NCBI RefSeq assembly: GCF_002952215.1
Contig: NZ_CP022600.1
Location: forward strand, 1,736,001 to 1,800,000
Length of the DNA: 64,000 bases
From: Porphyrobacter sp. HT-58-2
Lineage (GTDB): Bacteria > Pseudomonadota > Alphaproteobacteria > Sphingomonadales > Sphingomonadaceae
Direction of reading: 5' to 3'
The notes under the pieces are model-generated. The model worked only from the letters and a program-made list of their open reading frames with translations. It did no database searches and had not been told where the DNA came from. Positions within the stretch are counted from its first letter, which is position 1; the number at the start of each line of letters is the position of its first letter. Both the position numbers and the translations under genes were made by a program. Below, in pieces: positions 28,939 to 36,143 of this stretch.

Positions 28939-31836
28939 CTAAATGCCCATGTCGAAAGCGCGGGTGCGCTCGCGAGCGAGGGTTGCTGTCAGTTCATTGG
29001 CGATGCTGTGTTCGGGCTTGGGATCGATGCCGAGTTCGCGGGTTTTGCCGCGCAGCAGGCCTTCGACCTGCGGATCGCGTTCAAGCCCCTTCGCCAGTTC
29101 GGTCAGCTTGGCCGACACACGGGCAGCGCCTGCGCGGTCACCCTGCTGCTCAAGCTGCTTGCGTGCGGCACTCAGCCCCTGCCAGTCCCTGACAAAGCGC
29201 TCGGATCGCAGCGCCGGATCGGTGCGCACGGTGGCTTCGTGCTGCATCGCGCGCATGGCCTCTTGGCTGCGCCCGCCAGCGGCGTCTGCAATCAGCTCAG
29301 GCCGCCGATCCAGTGCCTTGGCGAGATCGGTGGCGGCATGGGGGCGCATCGCGTCGAGCGCCTTTCCTGCTTTCTCCAGTGCGTCCTTCTGGTGCGGGAG
29401 GACAGGCAAGCCTTGGACCTGCATCGTGCCGATGTCGCCTAGCGCGCGAGCGTAGCGTTCGACCGCGCGGCGCTGCTCGTTCTGCGTGTTCGACTGCACC
29501 GGAAGTGGCTCAAGCTGGCGGGCCTGTGGGCGGAAGTTTCCGAAGATCGATTTGGCCTTCTCCGGCACCTGCCGAACCATCTCGATTATGCGCTCGTGGA
29601 AGCTGATGCCGCGCAATTCGGCGAAAGCCTGCTCGGGCTTGTAGTCGCCCGCCATATCCTTCCCGCGCTCGCGGCTGAGCGTGCGGACAAGTTTGGACTG
29701 GCCGGCGAAGTCATCGCGGCCATAATGCAGCGCCAGCCCTTCGCGGTGGCGCGACATGGCGACATAGGCGGAATGGCTATCCATGCCCGGTGTGGCGAGC
29801 ACATGGGTACGGTCCACCGTCATGCCCTGCGCCTTATGGATCGTGGCCGCGTATCCATGATCGATGTGGCCATAGTCCTTGGTGTCGAAGGCAACTTCGC
29901 GGCCATCGTCGGTGCGCACGGCCATATCCTGTGCGCTGGCTTTCGCGACCGTCCCGAGTGTCCCGTTCTTCACCCTAAGCCCGCGTTCGTTGCGCAGGAA
30001 GATGATGCGGTCGCCTGACGCAAACTGGCGCTCGCCACGCGCCACCTTGATCGTGGCATCGGCACCCAGTGCTCCAGCCGCACGCATCTTCTCGCGCGCC
30101 ATGTGGTTCAGCTCGCGCACCTCGTCATTGGTGTGGGTGAGGATGATTCGGCTGCCGCCAGGGCTGGCTTGCCGCTCCTCATTCCAGCGCTCAATCAGCG
30201 TCGTTCGTGCATCCTCTCGCGTGTCGGCGACATGGACCATGTCGCGTTCTTCATAGGTGCGGATCGCATCGCCGGTTCGGCCCGTGGCGAGGTGCCGGGT
30301 CGCGTCCTGCTGCCATGCCGAAAGCTGGCGGCGAACTTCGCTGATCTCGACGCCGCCGTGGCGCTCGTGGATTGCGCGGAACGCCGCGCCTGCTTCGATG
30401 GCCTGAAGCTGCTGCTGGTCGCCGACCAGGACAACCTTCGCTCCGGCCTTGGCGGCACGGGAGAGCACGCGCTCCATCTGGCGCGTGCCGATCATGCCTG
30501 CTTCGTCGATCACGAGCACATCCTTGGCGGTGAGTTGCTCGCGTCCTTTGCCCCACTGATGCTCAAGGCTGGCGATGGTGCGCGATGCGATGCCGGAGCC
30601 GTTTTCCAGACCCTCGGCGGCGATGCCGGAGAGGGCAGCGCCGCGCACGGTATAGCCCGCGCTTTCCCATGCCTCGCGCGCCACGCCCAGCATCGCGCTT
30701 TTGCCGGTTCCGGCATAGCCGACGACCACGGCAAGACCCTTGCTGTTGGTGACATGCTCGAAGGCAGTTTTCTGCTCGCCGGATAGGACCAGGCCGCGCT
30801 TCACCGCGCTGGCAAAAGCGGCGTCCCGCTGCACAACACTGACGGTGTGTTTGGTGCGCTGCGGCAATGCGTCTGCGGCACGATGCAGGCGCTGTTCGGT
30901 CTCGATCATCGCCCGCGAAGTGAAGCGATCCTGCCCGTGACCATCCTTGCCCAAGGCGACCAATTCGGAGGAACTGCGCACCGCATTGTAGGCTGCGTCG
31001 AACTGCTCCTTGCCATCGCTGTGGCGGTGAACAAATGCGGCAAGATCGCGCTTGGTGAACGTGGCTTGGCTGTGCGTGATTGCGTCCAGCGCCAGAGCGG
31101 GATTGGCGATGATCCGCTCGCCATTGCGCTGCGCGATGGCGCGGTGTTCCTCGATCCGCTCGGCCTCAAGGCCGCGACCGCCAATGCGAGAGGCAGCGGG
31201 GCCGATCTTGTCCTGCGGTTCAAGCGCAATGCCCTGCGCTTCCAGGCTGCGGTGATCGATTCGCGCATCGATGTCGCGTTCCGCCAAGGCGCGGTTGACA
31301 TGGTCGGCCCAGCGCTCGCGCCATTGTTCGATCAGCGCGGTCTTGTTCCAGTCGCGGACCTTTGCGCCAAAGCCGTCTTTGGACACTTCGCGCATCGTGA
31401 GCATGACATGCGCGTGCGGCTTGGCTTTGCCGTCTTCGCCAATATCCCAATGGACGTTGAGATCGGCAATCATGCCCCCAAACGGGCCAGCGTCGACGAA
31501 CTCGGCTTTCACGAACTCGCGCGCCAGCTTGACGTTGTCCTTCTTCGACAACTCCCGCGGCAAGGCGAACTCGACCTCGCGGGCAAGCTGCGCATCCTTA
31601 CGCTTCTCCGCAGCTTCGACCGCGTTCCACAAAGTGGCCCGGTCGGTGAAGGCGTCGGGCGCGCCTTTGGGCAACATCACTTCGGAATGAAGGACGCCTG
31701 CCTTGTTGGTGAAATCATGATCGCGGTCGATGCGTTCATCGTGCAGCCGCTCACCAGCACGATAGGCCGCTGCCGCAACGGCGCTGCGTCCGCTCGACCT
31801 TCCGATGACCTTTGCGCTGAAGTGAAAGATTGCCAT
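28939..31836 (-). CDS. traA: TraA, MOBQ relaxase with helicase domain (Ti-type)
   Basis: Nicks the transferred strand at oriT, stays covalently attached, and unwinds DNA. The 965-residue protein begins M-A-I-F-H-F-S-A-K-V-I-G-R-S-S-G-R-S, the MobA/MobL start. The metal-binding histidines lie in H-A-H-V-M-L-T-M-R-E-V. The helicase half has Walker A G-Y-A-G-T-G-K-S-A-M-L, Walker B V-L-V-I-D-E-A-G-M-I and later Y-A-A-T-I-H-K-A-Q-G-M-T. I chose ATG 31836, since the frame upstream (to 31875) runs into the oriT region. It is divergent from traC and probably starts an operon with the DUF6118 gene. Confidence 0.94.
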   Translation of the reverse strand: MAIFHFSAKVIGRSSGRSAVAAAAYRAGERLHDERIDRDHDFTNKAGVLHSEVMLPKGAPDAFTDRATLWNAVEAAEKRKDAQLAREVEFALPRELSKKDNVKLAREFVKAEFVDAGPFGGMIADLNVHWDIGEDGKAKPHAHVMLTMREVSKDGFGAKVRDWNKTALIEQWRERWADHVNRALAERDIDARIDHRSLEAQGIALEPQDKIGPAASRIGGRGLEAERIEEHRAIAQRNGERIIANPALALDAITHSQATFTKRDLAAFVHRHSDGKEQFDAAYNAVRSSSELVALGKDGHGQDRFTSRAMIETEQRLHRAADALPQRTKHTVSVVQRDAAFASAVKRGLVLSGEQKTAFEHVTNSKGLAVVVGYAGTGKSAMLGVAREAWESAGYTVRGAALSGIAAEGLENGSGIASRTIASLEHQWGKGREQLTAKDVLVIDEAGMIGTRQMERVLSRAAKAGAKVVLVGDQQQLQAIEAGAAFRAIHERHGGVEISEVRRQLSAWQQDATRHLATGRTGDAIRTYEERDMVHVADTREDARTTLIERWNEERQASPGGSRIILTHTNDEVRELNHMAREKMRAAGALGADATIKVARGERQFASGDRIIFLRNERGLRVKNGTLGTVAKASAQDMAVRTDDGREVAFDTKDYGHIDHGYAATIHKAQGMTVDRTHVLATPGMDSHSAYVAMSRHREGLALHYGRDDFAGQSKLVRTLSRERGKDMAGDYKPEQAFAELRGISFHERIIEMVRQVPEKAKSIFGNFRPQARQLEPLPVQSNTQNEQRRAVERYARALGDIGTMQVQGLPVLPHQKDALEKAGKALDAMRPHAATDLAKALDRRPELIADAAGGRSQEAMRAMQHEATVRTDPALRSERFVRDWQGLSAARKQLEQQGDRAGAARVSAKLTELAKGLERDPQVEGLLRGKTRELGIDPKPEHSIANELTATLARERTRAFDMGI

Positions 31837-32009
31837 GACGGCAATCCAGTTACACCGCAAACGCCACGTCGGCACGACGTATAAGCGCGCCCTCTCATGA
31901 TAAAATCCTGATCGGGACTAGGCGGTATCACACTGTCCCGGCGACCTTACTGCATTGGGAAAGCTCACCGATTATCATGGCTCCATCACACCAACGATGG
32001 AGATGTCCC
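31837..32009. other. oriT region with MOBQ-type nick consensus
   Basis: Between the divergent traA and traC genes, the expected place for a Ti/RSF1010-type oriT. It contains a perfect 6-bp inverted repeat ACGTCG-GCA-CGACGT at 31866-31880, followed at once by TAAGCGCGCCCT (31882-31893), which fits the TAAGYGCGCCCT-type nick consensus of RSF1010-family oriTs as I know it. The nicked strand and base cannot be proven here. The region also holds the two divergent promoters. Confidence 0.8.
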
Positions 32010-32315
32010 ATGCGCAAACCCCGCGATTTTGATTCGGAACTGAAGGCCCTTGCTGACAAGGCAAAGCAGTTGAAGGAACGCCGCGTGCACGACCTCGGTG
32101 CGCTGGTCACGGCAACCGGAGCCGACGCGCTCGACGCTGAAACCCTTGCAGGCGCGCTGCTCGATGCTGCCGCCAACACCGACAAGGCGACAGGGGAGGG
32201 CTGGCGCAAGCGCGGCGCGGCTTTCTTTCAGGGCAAAGGGAGCAACGCTTCGAGCGGACCTGGCCAGCAGCCGGAAGGCACTCTCCCGCTCGGTGGCGGC
32301 GCGGCATCGGCTTGA
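32010..32315 (+). CDS. traC: TraC-like mobilization protein
   Basis: A small 101-residue charged protein, likely an oriT-binding accessory protein of the relaxosome. It begins M-R-K-P-R-D-F-D-S-E-L-K-A-L-A-D-K-A-K-Q-L-K and continues with a helical stretch V-H-D-L-G-A-L-V-T-A-T-G-A-D-A-L-D-A-E, like the TraC/MobC-type proteins next to traA in Ti-type systems. It is divergent from traA and followed by traD. Assignment rests on style and position. Confidence 0.75.
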   Translation: MRKPRDFDSELKALADKAKQLKERRVHDLGALVTATGADALDAETLAGALLDAAANTDKATGEGWRKRGAAFFQGKGSNASSGPGQQPEGTLPLGGGAASA

Positions 32316-32337
32316 GGCGGCAAAGGCACGAACCGAC

Positions 32338-32565
32338 ATGCGCGAATGGCAGGTCAAACGACGCGAACGGACCCGGCAACTGATCGAACTGGGCGGCCTC
32401 GTCGCCAAGGCCGATCTGGTCGAACTGACCGACGATGATCGCGCGGCGCTCTACGGCGCGTTTCTCACCGTTGCCGCCAAGCTGCGCGGGCCGGATGGCG
32501 CGCAGGCGCTGGTGCTGTTCCGGCGCAAGGGAAAGCGGGCGTTCGAGGCGGAGAACTCAGCCTGA
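32338..32565 (+). CDS. traD: TraD-like mobilization protein
   Basis: A 75-residue protein M-R-E-W-Q-V-K-R-R-E-R-T-R-Q-L-I-E-L-G-G with L-V-A-K-A-D-L-V-E-L-T, D-R-A-A-L-Y-G-A-F-L-T-V-A and a basic end, the pattern of TraD of Ti-type plasmids. The ATG at 32338 follows the traC stop by 22 bases. A GTG at 32293 in the same frame would add 15 residues and overlap traC, an equally possible start. Probably helps TraA bind at oriT. The usual next gene, the traG coupling protein, is absent. Confidence 0.75.
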   Translation: MREWQVKRRERTRQLIELGGLVAKADLVELTDDDRAALYGAFLTVAAKLRGPDGAQALVLFRRKGKRAFEAENSA

Positions 32566-32668
32566 TCAGTGAAGGGGCGCGGTGCCCACGTGGAATTATG
32601 AGGATATACAGGTCATTCACATTGCTCTGCGAAGGTAGCAACGACTAAATTCAGTGCGAGAGGTAATA

Positions 32669-33973
32669 ATGACCTACAGGACCATCGCATTAGACAAACT
32701 TGACGTGAACCAAGCCAATGACCGGCATGGCGAACTGGAAAATGAAACGGCGGCGATTGCTTGGCTGTTTTCCAATCACGGCGCGCAGATGAAAAAGCTG
32801 GCGCGCGACATTGCGTCGACGGGTGGGATCTATGAGCCGCCGTTGGTTTACCCGAGCGATGGCAAGTTCGTTGTCTACGATGGCAACCGGCGCACGACAT
32901 GCCTTAAGCTGATATCAAAGCCCAGGCGTGCACCGTCCATCGAACTACAAAAGTTCTTCTCCGACCTTCACGGCAAATGGAACGGAACGATCCCCACCGC
33001 CATAATGTGCCGGGTCGAAACCGACCGGGACAGGATCGACGAGATTCTCTTCCGTCGGCATACCGGAAGTCAGGGCGGTGTCGGTCAGGCGAATTGGGAC
33101 GGTCGCATGAAGACCACCTTCGTCAATCTGACAGGTAAGGGCGGCGGTCTGAATGTTGCCGACGAGATCGAAGAAAGGTTGCGCGAAGCCAAGATGCTTC
33201 CGGGCCGCAAGAAAATTCCGCGCACCAACCTCAACCGCTTGCTTTCGGCCGAGGCCTTCCGCAACCGGGTCGGCATCTCCTGCAACAAGGGCAAGTTTCA
33301 GTTCATCCGCAAGGAAGATGCTTCGCTAGCGGCTCTTGCCCGCATTGCGAAAGACCTCGCCGACAAGAAGATCACGCTCGATGATGTATGGGATGTCGAG
33401 CGCAAATCGGCGTATTTGGACCAACTTGAAGGTGAGGGTGTTCTTCCCACCGCAGCCGATGCGATTGAGCCTTCCAAGAAGAGCAAGAAGACCCAAGCCA
33501 AACCGCTGCCGAAGCCAAAGGCAAAGAAGCCCGAACGCCGTACTCACCTTATACCGCAGGAAGATTATGGCGTTGCGTGGGCAGGGCGTTTGCAGCGGCA
33601 AAGGGCAATTTGGGAGGAACTGCAATTTGCATTGGAATTGGAACATCACCCCAATGCGATTGCGGTGCTCTGCAGGGTGCTGCTCGAACAATCGGTCGAT
33701 AACTATCTGGTGAGAGCTAAGCTGACGACCGCTTTCGAGCACGATGCATTGGCCAAGAAAATCATTTCCAGCGCGGAGAACCTTCACCAGAAGGCCAAGA
33801 TCGATAAGCGCTATCTCGAAGTGATCCGCAAGGCACGCACGATTGATGCGATCATCTCGGTCGATACGCTTAATAAGTATGTCCACTCGTCGCGGCTTGC
33901 GCCATCGCCTGATCACTTGACCGCCATTTGGGACACCTTTGCCGAACTCATCGTGCTTTGCCTCAATGAGTAG
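32669..33973 (+). CDS. ParB/sulfiredoxin-fold protein, first gene of candidate defence operon
   Basis: A 434-residue protein beginning with a ParB/Srx-type domain: I-A-L-D-K-L-D-V-N as the first strand and D-G-N-R-R-T-T-C-L-K-L (residues 71-81) as the GxRR-type box that in ParB-like proteins binds nucleotide. A basic linker rich in Lys/Pro follows (S-K-K-S-K-K-T-Q-A-K-P), then a helical C-terminal domain (A-V-L-C-R-V-L-L-E-Q-S-V-D-N-Y-L and K-Y-V-H-S-S) that resembles small HEPN-like folds. It is not a chromosome-partition ParB: there is no ParA partner. ATG 32669 follows GAGAGGT. The next gene overlaps its stop. Confidence 0.72.
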   Translation: MTYRTIALDKLDVNQANDRHGELENETAAIAWLFSNHGAQMKKLARDIASTGGIYEPPLVYPSDGKFVVYDGNRRTTCLKLISKPRRAPSIELQKFFSDLHGKWNGTIPTAIMCRVETDRDRIDEILFRRHTGSQGGVGQANWDGRMKTTFVNLTGKGGGLNVADEIEERLREAKMLPGRKKIPRTNLNRLLSAEAFRNRVGISCNKGKFQFIRKEDASLAALARIAKDLADKKITLDDVWDVERKSAYLDQLEGEGVLPTAADAIEPSKKSKKTQAKPLPKPKAKKPERRTHLIPQEDYGVAWAGRLQRQRAIWEELQFALELEHHPNAIAVLCRVLLEQSVDNYLVRAKLTTAFEHDALAKKIISSAENLHQKAKIDKRYLEVIRKARTIDAIISVDTLNKYVHSSRLAPSPDHLTAIWDTFAELIVLCLNE

Positions 33974-34808
33974 GAAAGCGGCATCGGCACATTGGACCGA
34001 CGAAAAGCCGAAGCGCCGCCAGACACGGTTCTTGAAGCGCTTTATCGTATCGTCGGACAATCATAGCTTCATAGGGCGCCTGTACGATCTCGGTATCGTC
34101 AGCATGAACTTTGATTCGTATGATGATTTGGCCAAGTACCCGGACTGTAAATATGTGGTGGATACGGTTAGCAGGGTCGAATCCCTAACTCGCCGGGTCG
34201 AGTCACTAAACCTGGCCGGGAACATGCTCTGGCCTGAACCTTTCCCGGACGACTTTAAGAAGCTTCCGATCACGCGTTATGAATGGCTGACCGTCACGGC
34301 GGATTTGTTCATCATTCGCTATGTGTCGGTGATCGACTGCGCGCTTCTGCTCATCAATCAGGTGCTCGAAGCAGGACTCGCTGACCGTAACTGCACATAT
34401 TCGCGGTTGAAACGTGCTGGGCTTCCTGATGCCATATCGAGCCATCTGAGAGCCATGCTCGATGCGCAACAATCGATTCGGGACGAGCGCAATATGCGCA
34501 TCCATCATGGTTTGGAACGCTCATTCACCGACGATGATGTCACCTTCAAACTGGCCTCGTCATTCACCGATAGAGGTAATGGCATGACGGGGTTCGATTA
34601 TTACGGGCGACCAATCAATCTCGATATCTCGTTCAGGGAAGGGTTGGTCTGGATGCAAAAGGATTTTGTGCGGCACGCAAATGCTCTGCAAGATCAGCTT
34701 GATGCCCTCTATGATCTCTTGTGGCCGGAGTTTGAAGACCGGTTTGGTCCCCTAGTGGCGGTTGCGACCCATGGACTCAATGCCGGGGCCAGAAGGTCGC
34801 GTCCATGA
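33966..34808 (+). CDS. HEPN-domain protein with RX4H motif, second gene of candidate defence operon
   Basis: A 280-residue, mostly helical protein. Near residues 173-181 it reads D-E-R-N-M-R-I-H-H, so R175 and H180 form the RX4-6H catalytic signature of HEPN RNases; the surrounding helices (F-I-I-R-Y-V-S-V-I-D-C-A-L-L-L-I-N-Q-V and L-R-A-M-L-D-A-Q-Q-S-I-R) fit a Cthe_2314-like HEPN domain. Its ATG lies inside the end of the previous gene and its stop overlaps the start of the next one (ATGA), so the three are translationally coupled. It likely cleaves RNA when activated; the trigger is unknown. Confidence 0.72.
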   Translation: MSRKAASAHWTDEKPKRRQTRFLKRFIVSSDNHSFIGRLYDLGIVSMNFDSYDDLAKYPDCKYVVDTVSRVESLTRRVESLNLAGNMLWPEPFPDDFKKLPITRYEWLTVTADLFIIRYVSVIDCALLLINQVLEAGLADRNCTYSRLKRAGLPDAISSHLRAMLDAQQSIRDERNMRIHHGLERSFTDDDVTFKLASSFTDRGNGMTGFDYYGRPINLDISFREGLVWMQKDFVRHANALQDQLDALYDLLWPEFEDRFGPLVAVATHGLNAGARRSRP

Positions 34809-35968
34809 GCGGGGTCGATCCCGAGTGCTATCCGCCCGACAATTCCTCGGATGCGACGGTCTGCAGCGAATGTTTCGATGACATCGAACTCACGGAGCGC
34901 ATCGAGGCTTATGAAACCTCAGGCGAATGCACCTATTGCGAGACAGACCGAGAATTTATCGCCCCGTTTGACGAAATCGCGGAATTTATCGGCGAGCGCA
35001 TGTCGACTTTTTATGGGCGCGCGGTTGATCAGCTTCCATACGATGGTCGGGAAGGCGGCTATATGGCGTGGCACGTCGACACATTCGATTGCCTGTACGA
35101 GTCCATCGGTCTTCCACTGACTTCCAAAAATGAAGAGCGGCTGCGGAACGATTTGGCGTGGCATATCGGTGATGATGCGTGGTGCGATTACGACTGGCTG
35201 TCGCTGGAAATCGATCAGAGCCTGCTGAGCAGCTGGGACCAGTTTTGCACGGCCACCAAAGGCGTGAGACGCTTCTTCTTTCACAATCTGGGCGAACCAG
35301 AATCGTACCATCCGGACGAGCGCTCGGTCATCCAGTTTTTGCATGAAGTGACGGCTCTCATTGAGGCGATGAACCTCGTACAGACCATTCCTGTCGGCTA
35401 CCCGCTGTTCAGAGCGCGTCCGCACGAGGGCGAGCCTTGGACCACGCCGCTTGAGCTGGGGCCGCCACCAGTCGAGGCGGCGCTACAATCCAATCGGATG
35501 AACCCACCGGGCATTCCGATGTTCTATGGGGCCGAAACAGTGCAACTCGCTGCATTGGAGATTAGGGCGCTCCGCGCGACCATTGGCGAGTTTCGCACGC
35601 TGCGCGAGATACGGCTCATCGATCTGGCCAACCTGCCCCCGGTTCCCGGTTTCTTTTCCGAAGCTACGCGCGAAGAGCTACAAGGGCTTTCATTCCTGCA
35701 CCAGCTCACCGCGGTCATGGCAGAGCCGGTCCCGCAAAATAACCGGGTGAATGTGGATTACATCCCGACACAAATCCTGACCGAGTTTTTCCGCGATTAC
35801 GGGTTTACGGGCGGCGGGGTCGATGGGGTGCGTTACATAACATCGCTGGGCGTGGCCGGAGCCAACACGGTCTTGTTCGCAACGCAGGACAATGTGGTGA
35901 CTGATGGAATGGCCGCTTCGGGTGCACGCTGGATCGAACTGGTCGGGACGCAGGAATACACGGCATAG
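34805..35968 (+). CDS. Zinc-finger HEPN/RES-domain protein (probable NAD-cleaving toxin), third gene of candidate defence operon
   Basis: A 387-residue protein with two parts. The N-terminus has a four-cysteine zinc site (C20, C23, C42, C45) and a helical region matching the HEPN/RES N-terminal domain style. The C-terminus is a RES domain: L-F-R-A-R-P-H-E with the conserved Arg, N-R-M-N-P-P-G-I-P-M-F-Y-G-A and the Glu in L-A-A-L-E-I-R-A, then the Ser in R-Y-I-T-S-L. RES toxins degrade or phosphorolyse NAD+. Start ATG overlaps the previous stop. No separate Xre antitoxin gene is beside it, unlike ordinary RES-Xre pairs. Confidence 0.8.
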   Translation: MSGVDPECYPPDNSSDATVCSECFDDIELTERIEAYETSGECTYCETDREFIAPFDEIAEFIGERMSTFYGRAVDQLPYDGREGGYMAWHVDTFDCLYESIGLPLTSKNEERLRNDLAWHIGDDAWCDYDWLSLEIDQSLLSSWDQFCTATKGVRRFFFHNLGEPESYHPDERSVIQFLHEVTALIEAMNLVQTIPVGYPLFRARPHEGEPWTTPLELGPPPVEAALQSNRMNPPGIPMFYGAETVQLAALEIRALRATIGEFRTLREIRLIDLANLPPVPGFFSEATREELQGLSFLHQLTAVMAEPVPQNNRVNVDYIPTQILTEFFRDYGFTGGGVDGVRYITSLGVAGANTVLFATQDNVVTDGMAASGARWIELVGTQEYTA

Positions 35969-36143
35969 CCTCATCCGCCTCTTTGATAGAATAACGGATG
36001 CAAACACGTTCGATGTTTGCTCGGGATCAATCGCTGTCCAGTCCTATAACTGGTGGACATTCGACCGGGTCCTCGCGCCACAAGCTGACTGGCAGCCTTC
36101 GTAGAAATCACCCAAAAATCGGACCAGTTGCTTATCGGCCCAA
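35969..36143. other. Convergent gap between the RES gene and the helicase gene
   Basis: About 175 bases between converging genes. A small hairpin with CCAGT/ACTGG arms (near 36038-36053) could be a weak bidirectional terminator; there is no clear T run. Confidence 0.3.

Noticed and set aside
32669..33973. ParB-like gene as a chromosome- or plasmid-partition gene together with the parS site
   Set aside because: No ParA partner is present, the domain order differs from partition ParB, and the gene is coupled to HEPN and RES genes instead. The parS site lies outside the element.
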